Positions 6,775-14,640 of a DNA stretch of 20,309 bases are shown here, piece after piece (positions within the stretch are counted from its first letter, which is position 1; each line of letters opens with the position of its first letter). This DNA is from Bryobacterales bacterium (GTDB lineage Bacteria; Acidobacteriota; Terriglobia; Bryobacterales; Bryobacteraceae), in contig PKYZ01000742.1 of NCBI GenBank assembly GCA_003132865.1, forward strand, positions 1 to 20,309, written 5' to 3'. The notes under the pieces are model-generated. The model was not told the origin of the DNA. It worked only from the letters and a program-made list of their open reading frames with translations, and ran no database searches. The translations under genes were made by a program, and so were the position numbers.

Positions 6775-8841
6775 TCAGTGCGCCGGCTTCCGGGCAATGG
6801 GAAATGTCTGTCCCCTGATTTCGAGTGTGGGGGTCTGCTCGTAGCCCCATTGCTTCTTGGTGATCTCAGGGACCAGGCTCCCGATGAAGTCGGCGAGCCT
6901 GCTCACCTGGATCTGCCCTTGATCGTCGGCCGCCTTCGAGAGCCCTTCCAGCAACGCGTAAGTGAACACGCCGTGATGTTGGTACCCTTCGAGCGCCATC
7001 TGGTCCGTGGCGGAGGCTGCCATCACAGCCCGGCCTGTGATTTTGGCCAGCCTGCCGACCGCGGCTTTTTCGCCCAGGCCGCGCCCCGAAACGTAGGCGC
7101 CCGAACCGCAGGTATCCAACAGGAGCAGCGTCTTGTGGGCGGGAATCTGCTCCAGCAACTTTCGCAGGGCTTCCTGGTCGAGGCTCTGCTGGAGCAACGC
7201 ATCCAAGCTTGTAGAGCGCACCTCCCAGGGTATGAAGTAGTATTGCCCGTCCTGCACTTGGCCGTGACCCGCGAGATAGAGCACGAACACGTCGGTGGGC
7301 TTCATTTTGGCCGCAGCCAGGCCTACGGTCTTCATGATGTTGTCTCGCGTCGCCTGGCTGTCCGGCAGCGCGTAGACCGTCACTTCGCCAAAAAGCCCGG
7401 CGCCCTTCTCCTTAAGACTGGCCGCCACGGCTTGGGCATCCGCCGCGGCAAATTTAACGCCTTCCGTCAGCGAATGGTCGCGATACTTCGTCACACCCGC
7501 AGCCACCACGAACAGATTCGAGCCCTCCTCGCCCCCTTTGACGTTCACCCACGCCGAAACAGAGCGGGACTCGAGCTGATTGCGGCCATTGTATACGGTC
7601 GCCGAAACCTGGTGCCGGCCGGGAGCGACAGGGAGCGCCTGGGCCAGTTCGCCGCCCGGTACGTCAATACCCACGGCTCGCCCCTGGATCTCCGCGCCGT
7701 CAATGCGATACACCACGCGTCCGCCGCCGCCGCCGCCGTTCTTCACGCGCACTCGCAACACGAAATCTGTGTCCGTGTCGCTCTCGGCGGGCGACAGCAA
7801 CTCGAGATCGGGCGGCAGACCGCCGGCGAGCACCTTCTTGATATCGCCGATGCGCTCGCGCGCGGCCTGTACGGCCTCGGCGCCACCCGGTTTGAGCCGC
7901 TGCGCGATGAGGTCCGACCTGTAGAACAGATCGGATACCTGATCGACCTTGATGAACTCGCCTTCGTGTTCGGGACCTTGATTGAGGTGGTAACCAATCA
8001 ACGCATCTCCACCAAGCGAAGCGTCGTAGAAGCCCTCAGGAGTCCAGGCAACCCAGCGCTTGCCGTCGCGAAGAACGAACAGCGCCAGCACCCCGCGGAG
8101 GTCGCTCGCCGTGTACCAACGGATCGTGCCGTCGCCGAAGGCCGCCACGGCGTAACGGGAATCGGCGGTGAGATTGACTCCCCGGGCGGCCCCGGGTGCC
8201 GCAACCCCCCATAGCTGCCGGCCCTGCCGGTCGAAAAGCCGCAGATACCATTCCGTGCCCAGGAGAAAGTAGTCGGCATTCTGTGAGATGGCCAGGCTCC
8301 GCGAAACTTCATACTGATCGAGAGGCAAGCCGCGACCATCAAGGGTGGGCTTATCCGAATTCTCCCAGTTGGCAACATTAAGACCCGTCGTGCGCGGCGC
8401 GTTGAGCGAAGCGTCCAGAGCCGGGTCGAGTGCGAACTGCCGCTCTGCGACAGCGAAGCGAGCAAGACGGCGGTCCCAAGTACCCTGCGGTGCAAGGGTA
8501 TCGAAGCCGAACTGCACAATGGTGCCGTCCGGCGAAACCCGGAACTTCTGTGTGTTGCCCCGATGATCTAGGATGTCGGGGGTATGCCGCCAGAGAATGT
8601 TTCCCTTGCTATCGAACACGCCAAGAGCCGGGTCCTGTGCCCCAAATGCGAGTCGCCCGCCGGGGAGTGCTCGAAGGTCCATGACGGTATTGCCGGCCGC
8701 AGGCCATGCGCCCGCGATCTTACGCCCCCGATCCAGCCAGGAGAATATTGGTCCCATGTCGGAGCTATGCGAATAATTGCCGCCGCCTGCATAAAGCGTC
8801 CGCCCATCTGCCGACCAGGCCACCGAAGCGTCCGGCAGCAT
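6775..8841 (-). CDS. WD40 beta-propeller / caspase-like peptidase (C14 family)
   Basis: This 688-residue frame begins inside a WD40-like propeller (SVAWSADGRTLYAGG, SRSLAISQNADYFLLGTEWY, AAFGDGTIRWY), continues through a YDAS/IGYHLN segment, a poly-glycine beta-sandwich linker (residues about 345-425) and ends with a caspase domain (440-680). The catalytic dyad is visible: His526 in VLYLAGHGQ and Cys578 in LLLLDTCGSGAY (TGC at 7108-7110). Such proteins are cysteine peptidases of clan CD, often with unknown targets. The first propeller strands and a signal peptide lie upstream in another frame (8826-8995). Without frame restoration, translation could only restart at about 8841 and give a cytosolic enzyme. 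The downstream TIR-TPR gene is in the same operon. Confidence 0.8.
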   Translation of the reverse strand: MLPDASVAWSADGRTLYAGGGNYSHSSDMGPIFSWLDRGRKIAGAWPAAGNTVMDLRALPGGRLAFGAQDPALGVFDSKGNILWRHTPDILDHRGNTQKFRVSPDGTIVQFGFDTLAPQGTWDRRLARFAVAERQFALDPALDASLNAPRTTGLNVANWENSDKPTLDGRGLPLDQYEVSRSLAISQNADYFLLGTEWYLRLFDRQGRQLWGVAAPGAARGVNLTADSRYAVAAFGDGTIRWYTASDLRGVLALFVLRDGKRWVAWTPEGFYDASLGGDALIGYHLNQGPEHEGEFIKVDQVSDLFYRSDLIAQRLKPGGAEAVQAARERIGDIKKVLAGGLPPDLELLSPAESDTDTDFVLRVRVKNGGGGGGRVVYRIDGAEIQGRAVGIDVPGGELAQALPVAPGRHQVSATVYNGRNQLESRSVSAWVNVKGGEEGSNLFVVAAGVTKYRDHSLTEGVKFAAADAQAVAASLKEKGAGLFGEVTVYALPDSQATRDNIMKTVGLAAAKMKPTDVFVLYLAGHGQVQDGQYYFIPWEVRSTSLDALLQQSLDQEALRKLLEQIPAHKTLLLLDTCGSGAYVSGRGLGEKAAVGRLAKITGRAVMAASATDQMALEGYQHHGVFTYALLEGLSKAADDQGQIQVSRLADFIGSLVPEITKKQWGYEQTPTLEIRGQTFPIARKPAH
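7721..7738. repeat. CCG trinucleotide microsatellite inside the caspase gene
   Basis: Six CCG units encode glycines in VKNGGGGGGRVVYRIDG on the minus strand. The tract sits in the linker between propeller and caspase domain, and unit changes would alter linker length without a frameshift. Confidence 0.8.
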
Positions 8842-8995
8842 CCGTGTCGATCCGCCAAACTGGGGCCGTGTGCATCCCCGTCTCGATGCGCAAATACGGT
8901 GTGGACGGAGGATCGGCCGCCCGCACGCCGGACGCGCAAAGCCCGCATGCGATTGACACGGAGACCACGGCGATTGGCCGAATACGCTGGCGCAT
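8826..8995 (-). pseudogene. Caspase gene 5' fragment: signal peptide and first WD40 strand
   Basis: From ATG at 8995, with GGAAG 6 nt upstream, the frame reads MRQRIRPIAVVSVSIACGLC, a Sec signal peptide ending near GVRAADPP, then STPYLRIETGMHTAPVWRID and TDAAGRF. This is the normal start of WD40-caspases. At about 8825-8830 the family sequence jumps to SVAWSADGRTL in another frame, so several propeller blades (by family comparison perhaps 200 residues, an inference) and the frame are lost. The uncorrected frame stops at 8765. An ATG at 9007 is also in frame but lies too near the predicted transcript start. Confidence 0.7.
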
Positions 8996-9019
8996 CAGTA
9001 CTTCCATCAGGTACTCTCT

Positions 9020-9048
9020 ATACTACGTCTATCAAGGGGGGCCATCAA
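9020..9048 (-). promoter_or_regulatory. Predicted sigma70-type promoter of the caspase-TIR operon
   Basis: On the minus strand TTGATG (9043-9048) and TAGTAT (9020-9025) are separated by 17 nt. The implied start near 9013 leaves a short leader containing GGAAG before the ATG at 8995. It falls just outside the hemG direct repeat, so the module carries its own promoter. Confidence 0.5.
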
Positions 9049-9066
9049 GACAATCTTTCAAGCCCC

Positions 9067-9542
9067 GATGACACGTCTCAAAATCCCTATAACGTATTGA
9101 AAACGCTAACAGATGGCGCTGGGTTGCCTCGAACTTCTGCTGCGGCTGTGCTACCCTCATCCCGATGGAACTTGCCGCCATCTCGGCGTGGGCGGTCGTT
9201 CTTTGACATCCGAATATACGTTACTTGACGTTACATCTCTCGCTCACCCAACAGAAGAATTACCGAACGAACCCAAATCGAATCGCTAACTCTTTTATCT
9301 GCATCAACAGCCCGGTGGTAACCCCTTCGCGCGTCGGTCTTGCGATAATCAAGTTTAATGGATGCACCCGTCGCTATCGTCGGAGGCGGCATCTCCGGCC
9401 TCTCCACCGCGTATTACCTGGCCCAGGCCGGCATTCCCTCCACCCTCATCGAAGCGCGCCTGCGGCTCGGCGGCGTGATTCAAACCGAGCATGTCGAAGG
9501 ATGCGTGATCGAGGCCGGCCCCGATAGCTTCCTCTCCATGAA
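9067..9542 (+). repeat. Direct repeat copy B: hemG leader plus first 61 codons
   Basis: Same-orientation counterpart of 4639-5167. The two copies bracket the caspase-TIR operon. Apart from the leader relation and the hemG promoter this 290-bp leader holds no recognisable gene. Confidence 0.85.
9341..9349 (+). promoter_or_regulatory. Extended -10 promoter of hemG
   Basis: TGCGATAAT ends 8 nt before the hemG ATG at 9358 and is identical in the duplicate. There is no room for a Shine-Dalgarno between the predicted transcript start and ATG, so hemG mRNA may be leaderless. Confidence 0.5.
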
Positions 9543-10743
9543 GCCGGCTGCCATGGAACTGATCCGCGAACTGGGACTGGCGGACGAAGTCATCGGCTCG
9601 AACGATCACTTGCGCGTCACCTACGTTTGGAAGGGTGGCCGGCTGGTGCCGCTGCCGGACGGTCTGCAGCTTATGGTGCCCACCAAGCTGGCCCCGCTGC
9701 TTACCACCCGGCTGCTGAGCTGGCCCACCAAGCTCCGCATGGGGATGGAGCTCTTCCACCCGCCGGGCCGCCATCCGGAAGATCAATCCGTGGCGGACTT
9801 CGTCACGTCGCATTACGGCGCCGAAGCCGTGGACTATCTCGCCGAGCCGCTGCTCTCGGGCATCTACGGCGGCAGCCCCAGCGCGCTCAGCATCTCGAGC
9901 GTGCTGCCGCGGTTTGTCGAGCTGGAAGCCAAATATGGAAGCCTCACCAAAGGCGTGCTAGCCGAGTTGAAAGCCAATAAGGCCCAAGCCAAGCGCCTGC
10001 CGCTGTTTCGCACCCTCAAGAGCGGATTGGGCCAGTTGGTCTCGGCGTTGACCGAGCGGCTGGAAGGCCACGCAACCATCCTGCACCGGCGCGCCGAAGC
10101 GGTCGAACGGACCGGCGGCGGCTTCCGCATCAAGCTGGAAGGCGGCTCGCTCGAATGCGCGCAACTGGTGCTGGCGTGCGAAGCGCACAACGCCGCCCCG
10201 CTCGCCAGCAGTCTCGACGGCCGCCTCGCGGACTTGCTCGGCAGCGTCCCCTACAGCTCATCGATGACCGTTGCGCTCGGCTTCCCCAACAGCGCTTTTC
10301 CGAAGCCTCTCGATGGCTTCGGCTTTTTGGTCCCCAAGCGCGAACGCCGCCGTCTGGTGGCCTGCACCTGGGTGGGCACCAAGTTCTCGCACCGCGTGCC
10401 CAGCAGGACGACCCTGCTGCGCTGCTTTCTCGGCGGCATGGATGATGGCGCGATTCTCTCGGAAAACGACGACGCCATTATCGCCACGGTCGTGAACGAG
10501 TTGCACCGCATTGTCGGATTACGCGCGGCGCCAGCCTTCTCGCGCATCTTCCGCTGGCCCCGCTCCATGGCGCAGTACACGGTCGGTCACCCAGCACGGC
10601 TCGCCGAAATCGAAGCGCGGACCGCCGCCATTCCCGGCTTTCAACTGGCCGGCAATGCCTATACGGGCATCGGCATACCGGATTGCGTCCGCATGGGAAA
10701 GCAGGCGGCCGAAGCGATTTCGAAAGCGTTGTGCCCGGTTTGA
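9358..10743 (+). CDS. hemG: Protoporphyrinogen oxidase, oxygen-dependent FAD type
   Basis: The 461-residue protein oxidises protoporphyrinogen IX (or coproporphyrinogen III) in haem synthesis; the family is also called HemY. Visible marks are the FAD motif VAIVGGGISGLSTAYYLAQA (residues 5-24), IEARLRLGGVIQTE, EAGPDSFLSMKP, the substrate-domain segment YLAEPLLSGIYGGSPSALSI, and the C-terminal FAD strand GFQLAGNAYTGIGIPDCVRM. Length is normal for the family. The start matches that of the truncated duplicate at 4980. A 17-nt gap separates it from the next gene, so co-transcription is possible. Whether it uses the protoporphyrin or coproporphyrin branch cannot be told from sequence. Confidence 0.93.
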   Translation: MDAPVAIVGGGISGLSTAYYLAQAGIPSTLIEARLRLGGVIQTEHVEGCVIEAGPDSFLSMKPAAMELIRELGLADEVIGSNDHLRVTYVWKGGRLVPLPDGLQLMVPTKLAPLLTTRLLSWPTKLRMGMELFHPPGRHPEDQSVADFVTSHYGAEAVDYLAEPLLSGIYGGSPSALSISSVLPRFVELEAKYGSLTKGVLAELKANKAQAKRLPLFRTLKSGLGQLVSALTERLEGHATILHRRAEAVERTGGGFRIKLEGGSLECAQLVLACEAHNAAPLASSLDGRLADLLGSVPYSSSMTVALGFPNSAFPKPLDGFGFLVPKRERRRLVACTWVGTKFSHRVPSRTTLLRCFLGGMDDGAILSENDDAIIATVVNELHRIVGLRAAPAFSRIFRWPRSMAQYTVGHPARLAEIEARTAAIPGFQLAGNAYTGIGIPDCVRMGKQAAEAISKALCPV

Positions 10744-10760
10744 TCCACACCCATATCTCC

Positions 10761-11858
10761 ATGAAATCTTCGATACTCTTTTGTAGTGCCATCGCGACGC
10801 TCTTCGTCTTATCCGCCGCTGGCCCACCCGCGGATCCGCTGCCGGGCATGCCGCCTGTCCTGGATAAGCGCGATATCTACTCTGCCGACGCGGCCGGCGA
10901 TCTCAGTCCCGTGGTTCGTAAGTTTCCATCGCTGGTCTATGTGCCGAACAGCGGCAGTAACAGCGTGGATATCGTCGATCCGAAGACTTACCGTATCATC
11001 CGGCACTTTCGCGTGGGTCGGCAGCCCCAGCATGTTACTCCATCTTACGATCTAAAGACACTCTGGGTCCTGTGTGACTTGGGCGACAGTCTCACGCACA
11101 TCGACCCCGCAACCGGCAAGAAGGGCAAAACCATCAAGGTAAAAGATCCGTATAACATGTATTACACGCCCGATGGTAAGTACGCCATCGTGGTGGCTGA
11201 GCGCATCCATCAACTGGATTTCCGGGACGCCCAGACCATGCGCTTGGTGAAGTCCGTTCCAGTGCCTTGCCGCGGCGTGGATCACATGGACTTTTCCGCC
11301 GACGGACGCTACCTGATCGCCAGTTGCGAATTCAGCGGCGCGGTGGTGAAGGTGGATGTGGAAGCCCAGAGTGTGGTTGGATCTCTCGGCCTGCCCGGCG
11401 GCGGCATGCCTCAGGACGTCAAGCTATCGCCGGACGGCGCCGTGTTCTATGTCGCCGATATGCAGGCCAATGGCGTCCATCTCATCGACGGCGCGCAATT
11501 GCGCGTCCTCGGATTCCTGCCGACCGGCAAGGGCGCGCACGGCCTCTACGCCAGCCGCGATTCCAAGGTGCTGTATGTTTCCAACCGCGAAGAAGGCAGC
11601 ATATCGGTGATCGACTTCACCACACGCAAAGTAGTTTATAAGTGGGAAATCCCCCACGGCACACCCGATATGGGAGGCGTCTCCGCGGATGGCAAGGTGC
11701 TCTGGCTCTCCGGCCGTTACAGCAAGGAAGTGTACGCCATCGACACAGGCGATGGCCATCTGCTGGCGCGCATCCGCGTAGGCAAAGGTCCACACGGGCT
11801 ATGCGTTTACCCGCAGCCAGGCCGGTACTCGCTGGGACACACCGGGGTCTTCCGATGA
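10761..11858 (+). CDS. Secreted YVTN/YncE-type beta-propeller protein
   Basis: The chosen start, ATG at 10761, gives a Sec signal peptide (MKSSILFCSAIATLFVLSAA) on a 365-residue protein. The rest is a seven-bladed propeller of YVTN/YncE type: LVYVPNSGSNSVDIVDPKTY, DLKTLWVLCDLGDSLTHIDP, AVFYVADMQANGVHLID, KVLYVSNREEGSISVID and a closing RVGKGPHGLCVYPQPGRYSL. Blades recur about every 40-45 residues. Such proteins are periplasmic or extracellular and often bind metals, quinohaem partners or act with dehydrogenases, but the ligand is not predictable here. The frame extends upstream to 10683 inside hemG, but that extension lacks a signal peptide and overlaps hemG. Confidence 0.8.
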   Translation: MKSSILFCSAIATLFVLSAAGPPADPLPGMPPVLDKRDIYSADAAGDLSPVVRKFPSLVYVPNSGSNSVDIVDPKTYRIIRHFRVGRQPQHVTPSYDLKTLWVLCDLGDSLTHIDPATGKKGKTIKVKDPYNMYYTPDGKYAIVVAERIHQLDFRDAQTMRLVKSVPVPCRGVDHMDFSADGRYLIASCEFSGAVVKVDVEAQSVVGSLGLPGGGMPQDVKLSPDGAVFYVADMQANGVHLIDGAQLRVLGFLPTGKGAHGLYASRDSKVLYVSNREEGSISVIDFTTRKVVYKWEIPHGTPDMGGVSADGKVLWLSGRYSKEVYAIDTGDGHLLARIRVGKGPHGLCVYPQPGRYSLGHTGVFR

Positions 11859-11939
11859 ACGCCCACACGATTTGTTTACAAATCTTTCACAGATCGGCCC
11901 CAGGCGCACCGCCAAACCAGACTTATACTTAGAGGAGCT

Positions 11940-13103
11940 ATGCATGTAAGATACTCAGTCGTGGTCCTGGCGCTGATAGGAGCGCCTGCGCTGACGCACG
12001 CGCAATCCATCTTCACCGTCGTGCCTACTCCCAACGGCCATCACGGAACGACCAATAATGCTCTGCAAGCCGTCTCGGCTTCGTCGCCCTCCGACATCTG
12101 GGCCGTGGGCCAGACAACCATCCATTTCGACGGCACAAGCTGGACGGCTTTCCCTGCGCCGATGATCAATGGCGACAACACCAGTTACCTCGACGGAGTG
12201 GTGGACATTTCGCCCACCGAAGCCTGGGCCGCCGGAATCGTGGGCATCGGGACGGCGACTCCGGGCCAGGTGATCGAACGCTGGGATGGCACCGCGTGGA
12301 GGGTATTTCCAGGGCCCACCTTCAGCTCCGGCGATCAACCCGAGATCTACGGCATGACGGGCGTCTCCGCCACCGACATCTGGGCGGTGGGTGCGCTGCT
12401 GGTGAATAACCAGACGCTCTACGCTCTTTTTGAGCATTGGGACGGCACTGCCTGGACCGCTCACACTGGTCCGTTCTATGGGTTTTTCCGGGCGGTTTCG
12501 GCCGACGCTTCCAACGATATCTGGGCGGTGGGCTACTCGGGCTTGAACTTTGTGACGTTCTCCGAGCATTACGATGGCACCAGTTGGACGCTCGTGCGGA
12601 CTCCCAACGTCGGTTCCGGCCCGAATAGCCTGGGTGGGGTGCTGGCCCTCGCGCCTAACGACGTGTGGGCCGTGGGCTACTCAACGGCCAGCCAGAAGCC
12701 GCCGCCTGGCCAATATGACGTACCTACGAAGACGCTCATATTGCACTACGATGGCACCGGTTGGAGCGTTGTTGCCAGCCCGAACGTAGGGCCGAACAGC
12801 CAGTATCAATCCAACCGGCTGTTGGGTGCGACGGCTGTCTCATCGACCGATATCTGGGCCTTTGGCTCGTATTTCGCCGCCAGCGGCTCTGAGAATCAGA
12901 TCACGCTATTGCTGCACTGGGACGGTACGAGATGGAGCCTGGCTCCGTGCCCGAGTCCCAAGCCCGGCGACTTTCTGGACGACATTCTTTACAGTGGAGT
13001 GGTGACCGCGCCGGGCAGTGTTTGGATCGTCGGCTCGCTGGCTCCGGCTGCCCAGGGCAAGCCGGTTACCGCCACGTTCGTTTTGCACACCACGGGCGGC
13101 TAG
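11940..13103 (+). CDS. Secreted DIWAVG-repeat beta-propeller protein
   Basis: The 387-residue protein has a signal peptide (MHVRYSVVVLALIGAPALTHA, cleavage after AHA/QS). The mature part consists of about six repeats of 45-55 residues, each carrying a DIWAVG or DVWAVG strand (for example SPSDIWAVGQ, SNDIWAVGYS, PNDVWAVGYS) followed by a HWDGTAW or HYDGTSW strand. This is a Kelch-like propeller widespread in acidobacteria with no assigned biochemical role. AGAGGAG lies at 11931-11937, only 2 nt before the ATG, which is unusually tight. A second ATG 4 nt later is out of frame and stops at once. It precedes a secreted glycosidase by 16 nt, so an extracellular carbohydrate or surface role is plausible but unproven. 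Confidence 0.75.
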   Translation: MHVRYSVVVLALIGAPALTHAQSIFTVVPTPNGHHGTTNNALQAVSASSPSDIWAVGQTTIHFDGTSWTAFPAPMINGDNTSYLDGVVDISPTEAWAAGIVGIGTATPGQVIERWDGTAWRVFPGPTFSSGDQPEIYGMTGVSATDIWAVGALLVNNQTLYALFEHWDGTAWTAHTGPFYGFFRAVSADASNDIWAVGYSGLNFVTFSEHYDGTSWTLVRTPNVGSGPNSLGGVLALAPNDVWAVGYSTASQKPPPGQYDVPTKTLILHYDGTGWSVVASPNVGPNSQYQSNRLLGATAVSSTDIWAFGSYFAASGSENQITLLLHWDGTRWSLAPCPSPKPGDFLDDILYSGVVTAPGSVWIVGSLAPAAQGKPVTATFVLHTTGG

Positions 13104-13119
13104 ATACACTGGGTACATC

Positions 13120-14601
13120 ATGAAAAGCGTTTTCGTGGTGTGCCTGCTTGCCGGGCTCGCCGCCGCCAGCGCCTGGTCCGCCGACGATCAGGCCGCTAAC
13201 CTGAAGATCGATTGGAACAAGGTAACGCGCGAATCGCAGACCGTGCCCACGCTGCAGGTGGTTGTCAATCCGCCGCTGCGCCGCGGATCGCAGATTAGCG
13301 GCCGCGTTTATGAAGAGTTGAAGCGCCTGGGCGCAGACTACGTGCGCTACGTGCCCTGGCTGCCTTATCCCAAACTGGCCGTGGCCGAACTGCGCGCCCC
13401 GGACGCTGAGCAAACCTACTGGGATTTCTCCCTGATCGACCCCATGACCGTGGACTTTCTGAATGCCACCGAGGGGCATCCCACGATCATGAACTTCAGC
13501 ACGATTCCCGCCTGGATGTTCAAGACGCCCCAGCCGGTCGAGTATCCGGACGATCCCGATCAGCCGGTTTGGAAGTACACCCAAGGGACTGAACTGCGCG
13601 ATCCCACCATGCGGGAACTGGGCGACTATTACGCGCGGCTGGTGAGTTGGTACACGCTCGGTGGGTTCACCGACGAATTGGGCAAGCGGCACGAGTCCGG
13701 CCATCATTTCAAGATCGACTACTGGGAAGTGCTCAATGAAGTCGATTTCGAGCACAACATGACGCCGGAACAATACACGGAACGGTATGATGCCGTGGTG
13801 GCGGCCATCCGGAAGGTAGCCCCGCGGATGAAGTTCGTGGGTCTGGCGCTGGCCGAACCGGGGCGCGCCCCCCGCATGTTCGAGTATTTCCTGAATCCGA
13901 AGAACCACCAGCCGGGCATTCCGCTGGACATGATCTCGTACCACTTCTACGCGGCTCCCACGGCGGACCAGCCACCGGAAGTGCAACAGTACACCTTCTT
14001 CACCCAGGCCGATCATTTTCTGGATGTAGTGCGTTACATCGAAGGGATACGGCAGCGCCTGTCGCCCGCGACGCGCACCACCATAAATGAAATCGGCGCC
14101 ATTCTGCCCGGCGATCCGGGCGAGCCCGGCCGCGCGCCGGCCCCCATCCCGAATTCCTATTGGCACCTGGCGGGTGCGACTTATGCGTATGTCTTCGGCA
14201 ACCTCGCGTCGCTGGGCATCGAGGTAGCCGGCGAATCGCAATTAGTCGGCTATCCGACGCAATTCCCGAGCGTCACGATGGTGGATTGGTCGACCGGCGC
14301 GCCCAATGCGCGCTTCCGCGTGCTGGAGTTGCTCCACAAGCATTTCGGGCCGGGCGACAAGCTAATCGAAACGTCCATCTCCAATCCGTATATTTACGCA
14401 CAAGCGTTCCGCACGCGCGCGGGGAAGCGCGAGGTGCTGCTCGTTAGCAAGCGCGACCGGCCGATGACCGTGGCTCTTCCGGAAGCGGGCACGTGGGAAT
14501 ATGTCGAGCAAGTTACCGCGGGCGGCCCGCCGGCATCTGCAGCCGTACAAGGTTCTGTGACGTTGAGCGGACTTGCGGTGAGCGTCTTGACGTTGCCATA
14601 A
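13120..14601 (+). CDS. Secreted glycoside hydrolase, GH39-like (clan GH-A)
   Basis: The start at 13120 gives a signal peptide (MKSVFVVCLLAGLAAASAWS) and 493 residues in all. A TIM-barrel retaining glycosidase is indicated by IDYWEVLNEVDFEH with Asn206-Glu207 (acid/base) and TTINEIG with Glu324 (nucleophile), plus MISYHFYAAP on an intervening strand and a C-terminal beta-sandwich (EVLLVSKRDRPMTVALPEAG). This layout fits GH39-type xylosidase/iduronidase-like enzymes; the real substrate is unknown. It acts outside the cytoplasm. It follows the DIWAVG-repeat gene closely and is probably co-transcribed with it. A longer frame from 13018 overlaps that gene and lacks a signal peptide, so I rejected it. 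Confidence 0.8.
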   Translation: MKSVFVVCLLAGLAAASAWSADDQAANLKIDWNKVTRESQTVPTLQVVVNPPLRRGSQISGRVYEELKRLGADYVRYVPWLPYPKLAVAELRAPDAEQTYWDFSLIDPMTVDFLNATEGHPTIMNFSTIPAWMFKTPQPVEYPDDPDQPVWKYTQGTELRDPTMRELGDYYARLVSWYTLGGFTDELGKRHESGHHFKIDYWEVLNEVDFEHNMTPEQYTERYDAVVAAIRKVAPRMKFVGLALAEPGRAPRMFEYFLNPKNHQPGIPLDMISYHFYAAPTADQPPEVQQYTFFTQADHFLDVVRYIEGIRQRLSPATRTTINEIGAILPGDPGEPGRAPAPIPNSYWHLAGATYAYVFGNLASLGIEVAGESQLVGYPTQFPSVTMVDWSTGAPNARFRVLELLHKHFGPGDKLIETSISNPYIYAQAFRTRAGKREVLLVSKRDRPMTVALPEAGTWEYVEQVTAGGPPASAAVQGSVTLSGLAVSVLTLP

Positions 14602-14640
14602 CCAGCATCCGGCGACCTGTTACGCGCATCGAAACGGTAG

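Noticed and set aside
6493..8214. 573-residue + strand open frame over the TIR and caspase genes
   Set aside because: It is fully antisense to two recognisable proteins, has no family motifs, and long antisense frames are expected at this GC content.
8584..9228. 214-residue + strand open frame near the caspase start
   Set aside because: Covers the caspase 5' end and hemG leader on the opposite strand, with no motifs and low-complexity basic composition.
4639..9542. Composite transposon or insertion sequence flanking the caspase-TIR module
   Set aside because: The flanking repeats are hemG sequence, not transposase or terminal inverted repeats, and no transposase is encoded.
10683..10760. 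Upstream start for the YVTN propeller protein
   Set aside because: The extension overlaps hemG and would bury the signal peptide, which begins at 10761.
13066..14241. 391-residue - strand open frame opposite the glycosidase
   Set aside because: Antisense shadow; the + strand has signal peptide and both catalytic glutamates.
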